From assembly GCF_014697025.1 (NCBI RefSeq), contig NZ_JACJRC010000035.1, forward strand, positions 1 to 46,850: 46,850 bases of DNA, given 5' to 3'. Under the pieces are notes generated by a model that saw only the letters and a list, made by a program, of their open reading frames with translations, searched no databases and was not told the DNA's origin. The DNA is from Alkalinema sp. FACHB-956 (GTDB lineage: Bacteria > Cyanobacteriota > Cyanobacteriia > Leptolyngbyales > Leptolyngbyaceae). The translations under genes and the position numbers were made by a program. This document shows positions 1 through 8,122 of this stretch, piece by piece (the first letter of the stretch is position 1; every line of letters starts with the position of its first letter).

Positions 1-99
1 GCAAATAGGTCAGCAGAGATCGCCGAAAACTATGGGTACTCACCCCCCGAATCCCCAAATAATCCACCGTCTCCCGCAACGCCTTATCACAGGCCCGAG
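1..99. repeat. Terminal direct repeat, left copy (circularisation overlap)
   Basis: The first 99 bases are identical to the last 99 bases of the window. A short exact terminal overlap like this is what assemblers leave on a closed circle. One reading frame passes through the overlap without interruption, which supports a real circle of about 46,751 bp rather than a biological terminal repeat. Confidence 0.93.
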
Positions 100-415
100 T
101 CGTCAGATGCCCCCCAAACCGACCGGGAAATAGATAGCCCGACCTCGGCAACTGCGCCTGGTCTAACAGCTTGCGTAACGGCGGCGCGATCGCCACCTCG
201 CGGGTGCGTTTCGTCTTAGTATTCTGCGCCCGATAGACCAAGTGAGACTTCAGCACATCCTCCGCTTGGAGCTGCACCACCTCGCCAATTCTTGCAGCAG
301 TATAGTAAGCAATTTGAAAAATCAAGCGATGGGGTTGGGGCAACTGAGCAAACACCCGATCGAGATCGTCTGCTTGTAAGACGGCAGCTTGACCATTGCG
401 ATCGACCTTAGGCAT
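1..415 (-). CDS. Tyrosine recombinase/phage-type integrase, N-terminal part (gene crosses the contig join)
   Basis: The gene starts at the ATG at 415-413 and reads leftward through base 1 into the far end of the window, stopping at TAA 46621. The joined protein is 181 residues. This part carries the first catalytic Arg (AARIGE, about residue 42), candidate catalytic Lys residues (about 67-69) and the HSFRR box (His128, Arg131). The protein is short and is essentially only the catalytic domain, without the N-terminal core-binding domain of longer integrases. The family performs site-specific recombination; resolving plasmid multimers or mobilising a segment are both possible jobs here. Three TTGARAATC repeats lie upstream of the start. 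Confidence 0.9.
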   Translation of the reverse strand, partial: MPKVDRNGQAAVLQADDLDRVFAQLPQPHRLIFQIAYYTAARIGEVVQLQAEDVLKSHLVYRAQNTKTKRTREVAIAPPLRKLLDQAQLPRSGYLFPGRFGGHLTTRACDKALRETVDYLGIRGVSTHSFRRSLLTYL

Positions 416-694
416 CAGTTCCTATTCCAGTCTTTTACGAACTCAATTTTACTGAAAATTCAGGGGTTCTGGCCTCTGACCGGAACAAACCCCTCAAAAA
501 TCAGACTCTATTGAGAATCCATGCCCTCAATTGAGAATCTTGAAAATCTCACTCAAGCCTTGCGATCTAGATGAATCAATTCACGAAATGTTGCACTTGT
601 AGTAATGCTCAAAAAATCAATAGTAGTTACGATTACGACTGTAGTTTCTTAAACGCCATCATTGAGATTGAGATCATTTTGAAACCATAGATTA
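416..694. other. Intergenic region upstream of the integrase, with short direct repeats
   Basis: No convincing gene. TTGAGAATC occurs at 511-519 and 531-539 and the near-match TTGAAAATC at 540-548. The first two copies are 20 bp apart, about two helical turns. They lie about 100 bp upstream of the integrase start and could be regulator or recombinase sites. Function is not established. Confidence 0.4.
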
Positions 695-1894
695 TCATCC
701 TAAAATCTTCGGATACCCAATCGGCACAAACTTTGCCAGGTTATTAATCACTAAATCCCCAACCCGCACCGCTACCCCCGTTGGTTGACCATTGACTAAA
801 AAACAAGAAAATTGCTGACTATAGGTTTTTCCCTCCAGTTCCAGCACAGGCATCTCAACATACTGCTGATACACCTTAGGAAACACTGCGTATTCGGGGG
901 CAGGATTAAACAACGTTGCTTGCTCAGTCCCTTTCACGATTTCCACTTCACTCCCCTCCCGGCCAAACGTGGGCTTGGCGACATAGGGCGGTTTCAACGC
1001 ATCAGGCGTCATGTAGGTGGGCAGAAAATGACGCTGGACTGTCTGAGACAACGCTGAATCGTTCTGCTGACCGTACAACTCAGTACTGAGGGCCAACAAC
1101 GCTTTGTTCTGAAGCACCATGCAATTTACAGGGTTGATTAACGCAAGCTTGCGATCGAACACTAACGGCTCCAGCGCTGCCCATAGAGAATCCCCCGTTT
1201 GCGGATCTCGGTCTTCAATCATCCATTCCGTCGGATAGACCCGATAGAGGATATCGATCGGCTCGTCTTCATCGTCATAGGCGGCTGTTTCATCCATCGA
1301 AATCGATTCGATCGGGCAGAACCAAGCTGGATGCTGGGAAAGAGACGCGAGATATTCTGCGGTGCCCACGTCTTCGGGTGCATCCCCGATCGCCGCAAAG
1401 ATAACATTGCAGTTCTCCAAATCCTTGCCGATCGCCGCCGCCGCCAGCTTGAGGTAATCATTCAAGCCATCCCGAAGTATCTGTTCTGAGTGGGCATTGG
1501 GATCGTCATACCCAAAGTGCCGAGCCACTAACCCATTCATCTTGAAGGTTTCCACGATAAACGTCGCAACCTCCGCATTGCACTCTAGGAGGTAGATGCC
1601 CTCTGGGGTCACAGCAAAATCACACCGCGCAATGAAGGGGGGTTGAGCCGTCGATCGCAACAGATCAAACGTCTCTGGAAAGTAGCCATACGCCAACAAC
1701 TGCTCATCACTGAACCCCTGCATCACTGAACCCGCACTGAGCAATACCTGCCAGACCGCCTGCGCCGCCTGCTGTATTGCCTCGATCAGAGATGGCTCTA
1801 CAGGAATCACCCCGTAATAGGCGTAGTCCTGCGGCTCATACCAACTAAAACTGTCCCGATACTGCTCAAAAAACGCACGACGTTCATTACCCAT
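695..1894 (-). CDS. Glutathionylspermidine synthase family protein (ATP-grasp ligase)
   Basis: The 399-residue protein has the signatures of the C-terminal synthetase domain of glutathionylspermidine synthase: an LLECNAEVATF box near residue 105, a VLQNKALLAL segment, and a VAKPTFGREGS segment like the ATP-grasp loop. The family joins an amine to a carboxylate using ATP; in E. coli the substrates are glutathione and spermidine, but bacterial homologues often act on other substrates. The frame is open upstream to a TTG at 1921. I chose the ATG at 1894 because it overlaps the upstream stop as TGATG, a usual translational-coupling arrangement. It probably forms an operon with the membrane-anchored protein before it. 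The substrate is unknown. Confidence 0.8.
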   Translation of the reverse strand: MGNERRAFFEQYRDSFSWYEPQDYAYYGVIPVEPSLIEAIQQAAQAVWQVLLSAGSVMQGFSDEQLLAYGYFPETFDLLRSTAQPPFIARCDFAVTPEGIYLLECNAEVATFIVETFKMNGLVARHFGYDDPNAHSEQILRDGLNDYLKLAAAAIGKDLENCNVIFAAIGDAPEDVGTAEYLASLSQHPAWFCPIESISMDETAAYDDEDEPIDILYRVYPTEWMIEDRDPQTGDSLWAALEPLVFDRKLALINPVNCMVLQNKALLALSTELYGQQNDSALSQTVQRHFLPTYMTPDALKPPYVAKPTFGREGSEVEIVKGTEQATLFNPAPEYAVFPKVYQQYVEMPVLELEGKTYSQQFSCFLVNGQPTGVAVRVGDLVINNLAKFVPIGYPKILG

Positions 1895-3072
1895 CAACCA
1901 CCACCACTCGATCTGCTCCAACCAAATCCACTCGATCGCGAAGGACTGCTACGGGTATGGGAGCGGACAAAGGTTCCGTCACTGCGCGTATGCCCTTTAA
2001 CTTCCACTGAGCCGCCGCCTGCACTAGAAGTCATCACGGGAGGCGGGGCCTTGGGATATCGACGTAAGCGAGATTCGCGATAGCGTTGAACCACGGGAGA
2101 GCTGCTGATATTGGAGGCAGTGGTCACTGCTGGAACAACCGGGATATCTGCTGAAGCGATGCTGATGTCTTCCTCCGCTGTGAATGCATCCACGGGAAAG
2201 TCTTCTACTAACAGAGCCACCTCATCACTGCAAATACCAGGTAATTCAGCTTGTGCAGCCTTACAGTTTTTTAAGTTCGCGATCGCAGACTTAGCGGATT
2301 GTAGATTGCGTTGCGCGATCGGCAGAAATTTCGAGGCATCTTCTGAAACCGTTGTATTGCCGGGAATTTCCCGCAACAGCAGCACAATCCGACTCCATTG
2401 GGTCGCGGCATTCAGCAGATCGGCCATCTCTAGGGGGAACTTATCCTTAGTGTTGTTCGCAACGGTCTTCGCAGTTGTTAACACCGTTTCCATCTTCCGC
2501 ACGGACTGCTTCTCTCGCACGAGCCACTGGTCTACCTGGGCTTTCTTGGGACGTAGTGCCTTCAGACCCTGCTGGGCTTGAGCGTAATTTGGACTCTGGG
2601 CGGGTATTTTTTCTAGGAGTCGAATGGCCTGCCCCCACTTATCGGCGGCATTCTTCAACCGTTCCTCAGGATGGGGAGGATTATTTGCAATCTCTAAGGC
2701 TTGATTATCCAGGTCTACAGCTTTCTGGAGGTTTTTAGAAATATCACTTTCTTCGCTAATTCGTTGATTTAGTTTTTCCGCCAAGGGACGAAGCTGTTTC
2801 AGTTGCTCCTGGGCTTGCGGGTATCCCATCAGTGGAAGATTGGGTATAGCTTCCAGTAGTTGAATATTGCTTTGTAGGCGCTGCTGCTGGGCCTTGAGGT
2901 TGTCTAAATTATTGTTCTTGCTGACATCTCCGACCTCTGCTAACAGGCGGGGCGTTTGGTCAAGCGCTTGTTTTTGGGCGGCTAAGGATTGCACCCATCG
3001 CGTGGCATGGGGGAAGCCAACAATACCCAACAGTGTCAATATCCCTGCTATGAGAAGGGGTTTGGGTTTCAT
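1894..3072 (-). CDS. Membrane-anchored coiled-coil protein with basic Ser/Gly-rich tail
   Basis: A 392-residue protein. Residues about 5-22 form a hydrophobic N-terminal anchor or uncleaved signal. Residues about 28-280 are helical, rich in Gln, Leu and Lys, with two similar segments (each near an AIPNLP/KIPAQSP-type turn followed by YAQAQ) that suggest degenerate TPR-like repeats. The tail carries VKGHTRSDGTFVRSHTRS, a motif I know from cyanobacterial exported or envelope proteins, then Ser/Gly-rich sequence. The stop overlaps the ATP-grasp gene start by one base, so the two are probably co-translated. The function is not recognised; a periplasm-facing membrane role is the best inference. 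Confidence 0.75.
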   Translation of the reverse strand: MKPKPLLIAGILTLLGIVGFPHATRWVQSLAAQKQALDQTPRLLAEVGDVSKNNNLDNLKAQQQRLQSNIQLLEAIPNLPLMGYPQAQEQLKQLRPLAEKLNQRISEESDISKNLQKAVDLDNQALEIANNPPHPEERLKNAADKWGQAIRLLEKIPAQSPNYAQAQQGLKALRPKKAQVDQWLVREKQSVRKMETVLTTAKTVANNTKDKFPLEMADLLNAATQWSRIVLLLREIPGNTTVSEDASKFLPIAQRNLQSAKSAIANLKNCKAAQAELPGICSDEVALLVEDFPVDAFTAEEDISIASADIPVVPAVTTASNISSSPVVQRYRESRLRRYPKAPPPVMTSSAGGGSVEVKGHTRSDGTFVRSHTRSSPSRSSGFGWSRSSGGG

Positions 3073-3187
3073 AGTTTAGTTTGCGGTGAACGAATAACAT
3101 GGGGGATTAAAGAATAGATACACCGCTAGCGGTTATTCTTCCTTAAGAAGAAGAACTCATATTCTAATCATAAAAATCACTTCGAGG

Positions 3188-3310
3188 TTATTCTTCCCCA
3201 GCTCCTAGAACCAACAACTTCACCCGTGCTAACTGCGTCCGGAGCTTGGCCCATTGCCGGAAACTCTCCGCCTTTTGCTGTGTACCCCATCGAACAGGGT
3301 AATGGTTTGT
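3188..3310 (-). pseudogene. Possible remnant of a coding sequence (C-terminal fragment)
   Basis: Between the WD40 gene and the coiled-coil gene a short minus-strand frame reads as credible protein ending in ARVKLLVLGAGEE and a TAA at 3190-3188. It contains a WGTQQKAESFRQWAKL stretch but has no start codon. It resembles the end of a lost gene. I cannot assign the family. Confidence 0.25.
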
Positions 3311-3316
3311 ATTTGC

Positions 3317-6300
3317 TCATTTGGCTATAGAATCACACAGTTTCTTGTCCTCGGGGGAGACGTTGGGATTGCTTTGTAGGTAGTCGTGGAGCCAGTGGCA
3401 GCTTCGGGTCATGAGGTTATCGAGATCCAGATTCCACAAAATGACTGTCTTGTCCGCACTGCCACTCGCAATTGTCTTGCCATCAGGGCTGAAACTCGCG
3501 CTAGACAACGAATCGCGATGACCTGGAAGAGTTGTGAGGATTTGTCCATCTATACTCCATAGTTTGATGGTTTTGTCTCGACTCGCACTAGCAATTACAT
3601 GCCCATCTCGGTTGAAACCAACACTTTGAACTCCATCACTGTGGAGCATTGTTTTTAGTAGCTGACCATCTATACTCCATAATCTCACGGTTGCATCCCA
3701 ACTACCACTGACAAGCATCCTGCCGTTCGGACTGAAGTTCACGCTGTATACATCGCCAGTATGACCTTGGAGAGTTTTGAGTAACTGTCCTTCGCGAGTC
3801 CACAGCTTTATCGTCTTATCTTTACTCCCACTAGCGATGATCCTGCCATCCGGACTGAAGTTCATGCTGTATACATCGCCAGTATGGCCTTGGAGAGTTT
3901 TGAGTAACTGTCCTTCGCGAGTCCACAGCTTTATCGTCTTATCTTTACTCCCACTAGCGATGATCCTGCCGTCCGGACTGAAGTTCACGCTGTATACATC
4001 GTCAGTATGACCTTGGAGAGTTTTGAGTAACTGTCCTTCGCGAGTCCACAGCTTTATCGTCTTATCTTTACTCCCACTAGCGATGATCCTACCGTCTGGA
4101 CTGAAGCTTACGCTAGTAACGTTTTTGCTATGACCTTGGAGGGCTTCAGGTCCACGTCTTTGTAAGATCCACAGTCTCACAGTCTTATCTCGACTTGCAC
4201 TAGCAATCATACTCCCGTCTGGACTGAAACTTACACTCATAATAGGAGCGAGATGTCCTTTCAGGGTTTTCAATAGGTTTCCTTCTACACTCCATATTTT
4301 GACTGTCCTGTCCCAACTCCCACTAGCAATTATGTTCCCATTTGGACTAAAGCTAACACTCTCAATCCCATCGCTATGCCCTTTAAGAGCCTTCAGGAAC
4401 TGACCACTCTCCACACGCCATAATCTGACTGTTTTTTCTTGCTGTCCACTAGCACGGGCAATCAGCCTTCCATTCGGGCTGAAACTTATACTGTTGACCT
4501 CATCATCATGCCCTTTAAGAGCCTTCAGGAACTTACCGTTCTCCACACGCCACAACCTGACTGTCATATCATTGCTTCCACTAGCAATCAGTTGGCTATC
4601 GGGACTGAAACTCACACTTTTGACCCCATCTGCATGGCCTGTGAGGGTTCGTAGTAAACGCCCATCCACACTCCATATCTTGACCGTCTTGTCATTCTTC
4701 CATCCTCCACTAGCAATCATCGTGCCATTGGGACTGAAACTCACACTTTTGACCCCATCTGCATGGCCTGTGAGGGTTCGTAGTAAACGCCCATCCACAC
4801 TCCATATCTTGACTGTCTTGTCCCAACTCCCGCTAGCAATCATCGTGCTATTGGGACTGAAATTCACACTTGTAACTATGCCAGTATGACTTTCTAGCCG
4901 GTTTTTCTCCTGTATTCCATACACAATTTCACGCAATGTTCCAATGAGCATCATCCGCAGATCGGGGTTAGTATCCTGTCCTAAGTTTTTCAATGTCTTT
5001 GCTGCATGGGTTGCTTCTAGTAATGCATCTAAACCCATGCCATCGAGCCAAAGACGATCAGCATGCACTCTCTTAGCGAGAGTATCTAACTGCTGTTTCT
5101 CCCCCTGTACTTGCTGTTTTTCCTTCTGTACTGTTAGGTACTGCGACCATCCAAAAATTGCCAACGGTAGTGACAAAACCAATAACACCGCTGCCAAGAC
5201 CATTGCTGTCCGTTGTAGTCGTTTCGCCCAGTTCACCGGCCAATGGCGCTGAATCCACCCTAAGTCAAACACCTGCCGATAAATCCGGTTCCGCATCCGC
5301 AGTACTCGACCCTCTCGCCACACCACCCCCGACATCTTCAGGTGAGACTTGATAATCGACTGCTCCTCATCCAGCACATCCCTCCCCTTCCACACATCCC
5401 GATAGACCGTCAATACCTGCTCAATATCCGGTGCCCGCTTGGTCAACATATCCCGCACAAATTGCAGATTGTTGTCCTGCTCACTTCTCGCCCCCAAAAA
5501 CGTCTCCGTCACCAACTGCTCGATCTCCACCGGATCAAACCCCTGTATCAACCCATCCCGATAGGCCGCCGCAATCACCGCACAGAGCCGCTGGGTCAAA
5601 TAGGGGTGCCCATTCGTCCAGTCCAACACCTCCTGCAATACCCGCCTCGCCTCCGCTTCAGGCAATCCAAATCCCTCTGCCAAGGGCAACGCCTCCGCCA
5701 ACGTAAAATCTGTCAAATCCACCCGACGGCCAATATTAAACGGCGTTCGCTTTGCATCCTGAATTAAATCCCCCGGCGTCGCCACTCCAATCAGCACAAA
5801 CGATAACTGCCGAAACGCTGGAACCTGTGCCCGTGCTACATATAGATACCGAATCGCCGCAAAAAAGTCGTCCGTAAACTCCAATGTCAGCGTCGAATCA
5901 ATCTCATCTACAAACACCACTACGGGTTCCGCCACTTCCGCCAACAGCACCCGCTCACAAAACAACGTCAACCGCTGCGACAAGCCCAGATGTTCGTGGG
6001 CCTGCCACCACTCCACCCCATCTGTGTCCAGCATCAGTTGATCCGTCAGCTTCACCACCAGACCCAGATACCACTGCTCAGCCGTCACCTTCGAGCCGAG
6101 ATCCTGCAAATCCACGATCGCCGATCTCACCCCTTCCTCTTCCAGAGTCTGCGCTGTCCGCACCATTAAACTTGACTTCCCCATCTGCCGAGGCGTCAAC
6201 ACATAGGCAAACACACCCTCTTGACACAGCGCCAGCAGATCCCTATCCGCCGCCCGAGGAATATATACTCCCTCCTCATTGGCCTGAACCGTTCCCCCGA

Positions 6301-6325
6301 CAGTATAGATGTTGCTGTCAGCCAT
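3317..6325 (-). CDS. AAA-like NTPase with transmembrane helix and twelve WD40 repeats
   Basis: A 1002-residue protein. Residues about 1-300 are an AAA-like (STAND-type) NTPase with Walker A TPRQMGKSS (44-52) and Walker B VVVFVDEID (135-143). A DNA-binding-like helical part follows, then a membrane helix near 374-394, a coiled coil, and twelve WD40 repeats from about 479 to the end. The frame is open further upstream, but the ATG at 6325 has a GGAG seven bases before it and overlaps the upstream TIR-AAA gene by eight bases, so I use that start. WD40 arrays on STAND NTPases usually sense ligands. Three repeats are nearly identical in DNA, a sign of recent expansion. The likely role is a membrane-linked sensor or effector partnered with the TIR protein. 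Confidence 0.88.
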   Translation of the reverse strand: MADSNIYTVGGTVQANEEGVYIPRAADRDLLALCQEGVFAYVLTPRQMGKSSLMVRTAQTLEEEGVRSAIVDLQDLGSKVTAEQWYLGLVVKLTDQLMLDTDGVEWWQAHEHLGLSQRLTLFCERVLLAEVAEPVVVFVDEIDSTLTLEFTDDFFAAIRYLYVARAQVPAFRQLSFVLIGVATPGDLIQDAKRTPFNIGRRVDLTDFTLAEALPLAEGFGLPEAEARRVLQEVLDWTNGHPYLTQRLCAVIAAAYRDGLIQGFDPVEIEQLVTETFLGARSEQDNNLQFVRDMLTKRAPDIEQVLTVYRDVWKGRDVLDEEQSIIKSHLKMSGVVWREGRVLRMRNRIYRQVFDLGWIQRHWPVNWAKRLQRTAMVLAAVLLVLSLPLAIFGWSQYLTVQKEKQQVQGEKQQLDTLAKRVHADRLWLDGMGLDALLEATHAAKTLKNLGQDTNPDLRMMLIGTLREIVYGIQEKNRLESHTGIVTSVNFSPNSTMIASGSWDKTVKIWSVDGRLLRTLTGHADGVKSVSFSPNGTMIASGGWKNDKTVKIWSVDGRLLRTLTGHADGVKSVSFSPDSQLIASGSNDMTVRLWRVENGKFLKALKGHDDEVNSISFSPNGRLIARASGQQEKTVRLWRVESGQFLKALKGHSDGIESVSFSPNGNIIASGSWDRTVKIWSVEGNLLKTLKGHLAPIMSVSFSPDGSMIASASRDKTVRLWILQRRGPEALQGHSKNVTSVSFSPDGRIIASGSKDKTIKLWTREGQLLKTLQGHTDDVYSVNFSPDGRIIASGSKDKTIKLWTREGQLLKTLQGHTGDVYSMNFSPDGRIIASGSKDKTIKLWTREGQLLKTLQGHTGDVYSVNFSPNGRMLVSGSWDATVRLWSIDGQLLKTMLHSDGVQSVGFNRDGHVIASASRDKTIKLWSIDGQILTTLPGHRDSLSSASFSPDGKTIASGSADKTVILWNLDLDNLMTRSCHWLHDYLQSNPNVSPEDKKLCDSIAK
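3765..4133 (-). repeat. Three tandem 123-bp WD40-coding repeats, nearly identical
   Basis: Copies at 3765-3887, 3888-4010 and 4011-4133 each encode one 41-residue WD40 blade and differ at only a few bases. The other blades of the same protein are much more divergent, so these three arose by recent tandem duplication or gene conversion. Confidence 0.9.
4601..4813 (-). repeat. 84-bp identical duplicated WD40 segment (129 bp apart)
   Basis: Bases 4601-4684 and 4730-4813 are identical by eye. They are corresponding parts of adjacent WD40 blades and form a second patch of recent homogenisation in the same array. Confidence 0.85.
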
Positions 6326-7859
6326 GCAAGTGCTCCTGGAAAAAGGCTGCATAAAGTTGACAACGCGGTACAACACGTTGTCCATCCCGGCGTACTAATC
6401 CTGCTCCCCGCAACCGGAAAAACAGCCGTTCATCTTGACAGGTCTGCTTGTTCAGCACTTGTAGCAGTCCGTGCACCAGTTCCTGCTTGTCGTGCATCCG
6501 AAACAGGTGATAGCGCAAATGATCCCCAAACGGCCCCCGCTCATGGGCAGCCTGTTCAAATAAATGGTCGATCGTGATTTGCTGCGTTGCCACCAAATAC
6601 AGCGCCCGCCGTGTCAGGTAGGGATGCCCTCCTAACAACTCCATCAACTGCCCGACCTGAGTTAAGCTCAGCGGAGATCCATGGCGCTGATTGAGTACCA
6701 TCACCTGCTCAGCATTAAAATCTGTGAGTTCCAGCACCTGCCCCACGTTAAACGGCGACTGGTTGAGGTTATCAATCAACTGGTACGGCTCCGTCGAAGT
6801 CACCAGCGCCAAATCCAACTGCTTCCACACTGGCATTGTGGCGCGGCTATTATGCCAACTTCGCAACATGCTAAAGAAGTCTGATCTAAACTCGGTGTCA
6901 AAAATGCATTCCACCTCATCCATCGCTAAGACCATCGGCACGCCTAATTCCTTCAGTAGGTAGCGCTGCACATAGCGAGTACAGTTTTGGCAATGCCCTA
7001 AGGCATCATTCCACAGCTCCTGCACCCGATCGTCCATCTCCAATACATCGGTGAGCCACACACAGAACTGCCGAAAGAATTGATTAGCATCGGTTAAAGC
7101 CGTTTTGTCAAAGAGTTGAAAATCCAGAAAGGCAACTCGCTTATTCATCGCTCCCGCCGCCCCGATTGTTCGCAAGAGTAGCGAACTCTTCCCCATTTGA
7201 CGCGGTCCTTTGATAGTGATGGTTACCCCTTGGCGTTGAATCGTCTTCAATGCGATTTCATCAGCTTCCCGCTCAACATAGAATGCTGATTCTGGAGCCA
7301 TTGTTCCTTCTGGCATTTCCAGTGTTGGTATCGGTTGAGCAAAGGGTTGGGGTTGGGGAATCGGAGAAGGCACACTGGCTTGAATTAAATCTGCCTTCGC
7401 TTGGGCTGTCTCAATGGAGAGTGAGTTGCCCGCGATCGCCCGCCGTAACTCTGCTAGTAGTCGTTCGGTATCCTGTGGATCCTGCCAAAAAGCCCAATTA
7501 ATTTCGTTTAAATAAGCACTTAAGGGATACTGAAACGGTTCCTGATAGGCCACCCGTACAGGTAGAAGCTTAGGCTTACCATGCTGCTTCCCCAGATGAT
7601 ATGCCGTCTCAATTTCCCCCTTCACCATCTCACTACTGACTGAGTAGCCAGACAGCAAGGGAATGAAATAGTCTGCCTGTCGCAGTTCAGCTTCAATCTG
7701 TGCGGCCCACTGTGTCCCAACCGTCATCGTCTGGTCAATAAAGACTGAATAGTCTTGGCTGAAAGCACGAAAAACTTCTAGTGCAACAGGTTCATCCGGT
7801 GTTACTCCCCGTTTGTAACTGATGAAGATCCGGATAGTTGAGCGCGATGACGTTTCCAT
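6318..7859 (-). CDS. TIR domain-AAA-like NTPase fusion
   Basis: A 513-residue protein. Residues about 8-140 are a TIR domain starting at IFISYKR, with a SSEMVKGEIE stretch whose Glu82 is the probable NADase glutamate. A Pro/Gln linker follows (160-185), then an AAA-like NTPase of the same family as the downstream protein, with Walker A KGPRQMGKSS (218-226) and a Walker B-like VLAMDEVE. A C-terminal winged-helix-like part ends the protein. Many bacterial TIR domains cleave NAD or make cyclic ADP-ribose signals in anti-phage immunity. The gene overlaps the AAA-WD40 gene by eight bases, so the pair is likely one unit: WD40 sensor plus TIR effector. That division of labour is inference. Confidence 0.88.
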   Translation of the reverse strand: METSSRSTIRIFISYKRGVTPDEPVALEVFRAFSQDYSVFIDQTMTVGTQWAAQIEAELRQADYFIPLLSGYSVSSEMVKGEIETAYHLGKQHGKPKLLPVRVAYQEPFQYPLSAYLNEINWAFWQDPQDTERLLAELRRAIAGNSLSIETAQAKADLIQASVPSPIPQPQPFAQPIPTLEMPEGTMAPESAFYVEREADEIALKTIQRQGVTITIKGPRQMGKSSLLLRTIGAAGAMNKRVAFLDFQLFDKTALTDANQFFRQFCVWLTDVLEMDDRVQELWNDALGHCQNCTRYVQRYLLKELGVPMVLAMDEVECIFDTEFRSDFFSMLRSWHNSRATMPVWKQLDLALVTSTEPYQLIDNLNQSPFNVGQVLELTDFNAEQVMVLNQRHGSPLSLTQVGQLMELLGGHPYLTRRALYLVATQQITIDHLFEQAAHERGPFGDHLRYHLFRMHDKQELVHGLLQVLNKQTCQDERLFFRLRGAGLVRRDGQRVVPRCQLYAAFFQEHLHG

Positions 7860-8121
7860 TAGACCTTGAGATGCGGCAGTTCCCTATTTTTTCAGCCTAA
7901 GTCATCTATCGATTTTCTGTACCCTGATAACGTTTCTTATTGTTGCGTTACTCAATGCAGCCTAAACAATACCGGTTGATTAGGAAAGTAGACGGGGGAG
8001 CGCTTGATTTAGGTTATGTGGGCATCATCGACGAGGATGGATAAACTGACTCGGCTAAGAGCACATTCGTCAGATTGGTGGGAGTACGTCTTAATTCTTG
8101 GCCCAACTACTAACAGTGGGC
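7860..8121. other. Intergenic region between the ATPase operon end and the TIR-AAA gene
   Basis: This stretch should hold the promoter of the TIR-AAA gene, but I see no clear -35/-10 pair. On the plus strand a 29-codon frame (ATG 7955 to TAA 8044) contains a YRLIRKVDGGALDLG stretch that reads like real protein. It may be a truncated relic. Confidence 0.3.
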
Positions 8122-8122
8122 C
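8100..8122 (-). terminator. Hairpin at the end of the small-membrane-protein operon
   Basis: GGCCCA (8100-8105) pairs with TGGGCC (8117-8122) around an 11-base loop, starting at the stop codon of the ATPase gene. No U-run follows, so it may be an mRNA 3'-end stabiliser rather than a strong intrinsic terminator. Confidence 0.4.

Noticed and set aside
3765-4133. Regular 123-bp repeats that could suggest a CRISPR array or satellite
   Set aside because: They lie in frame inside a WD40 gene, each encodes one 41-residue blade, and there are no unique spacers.
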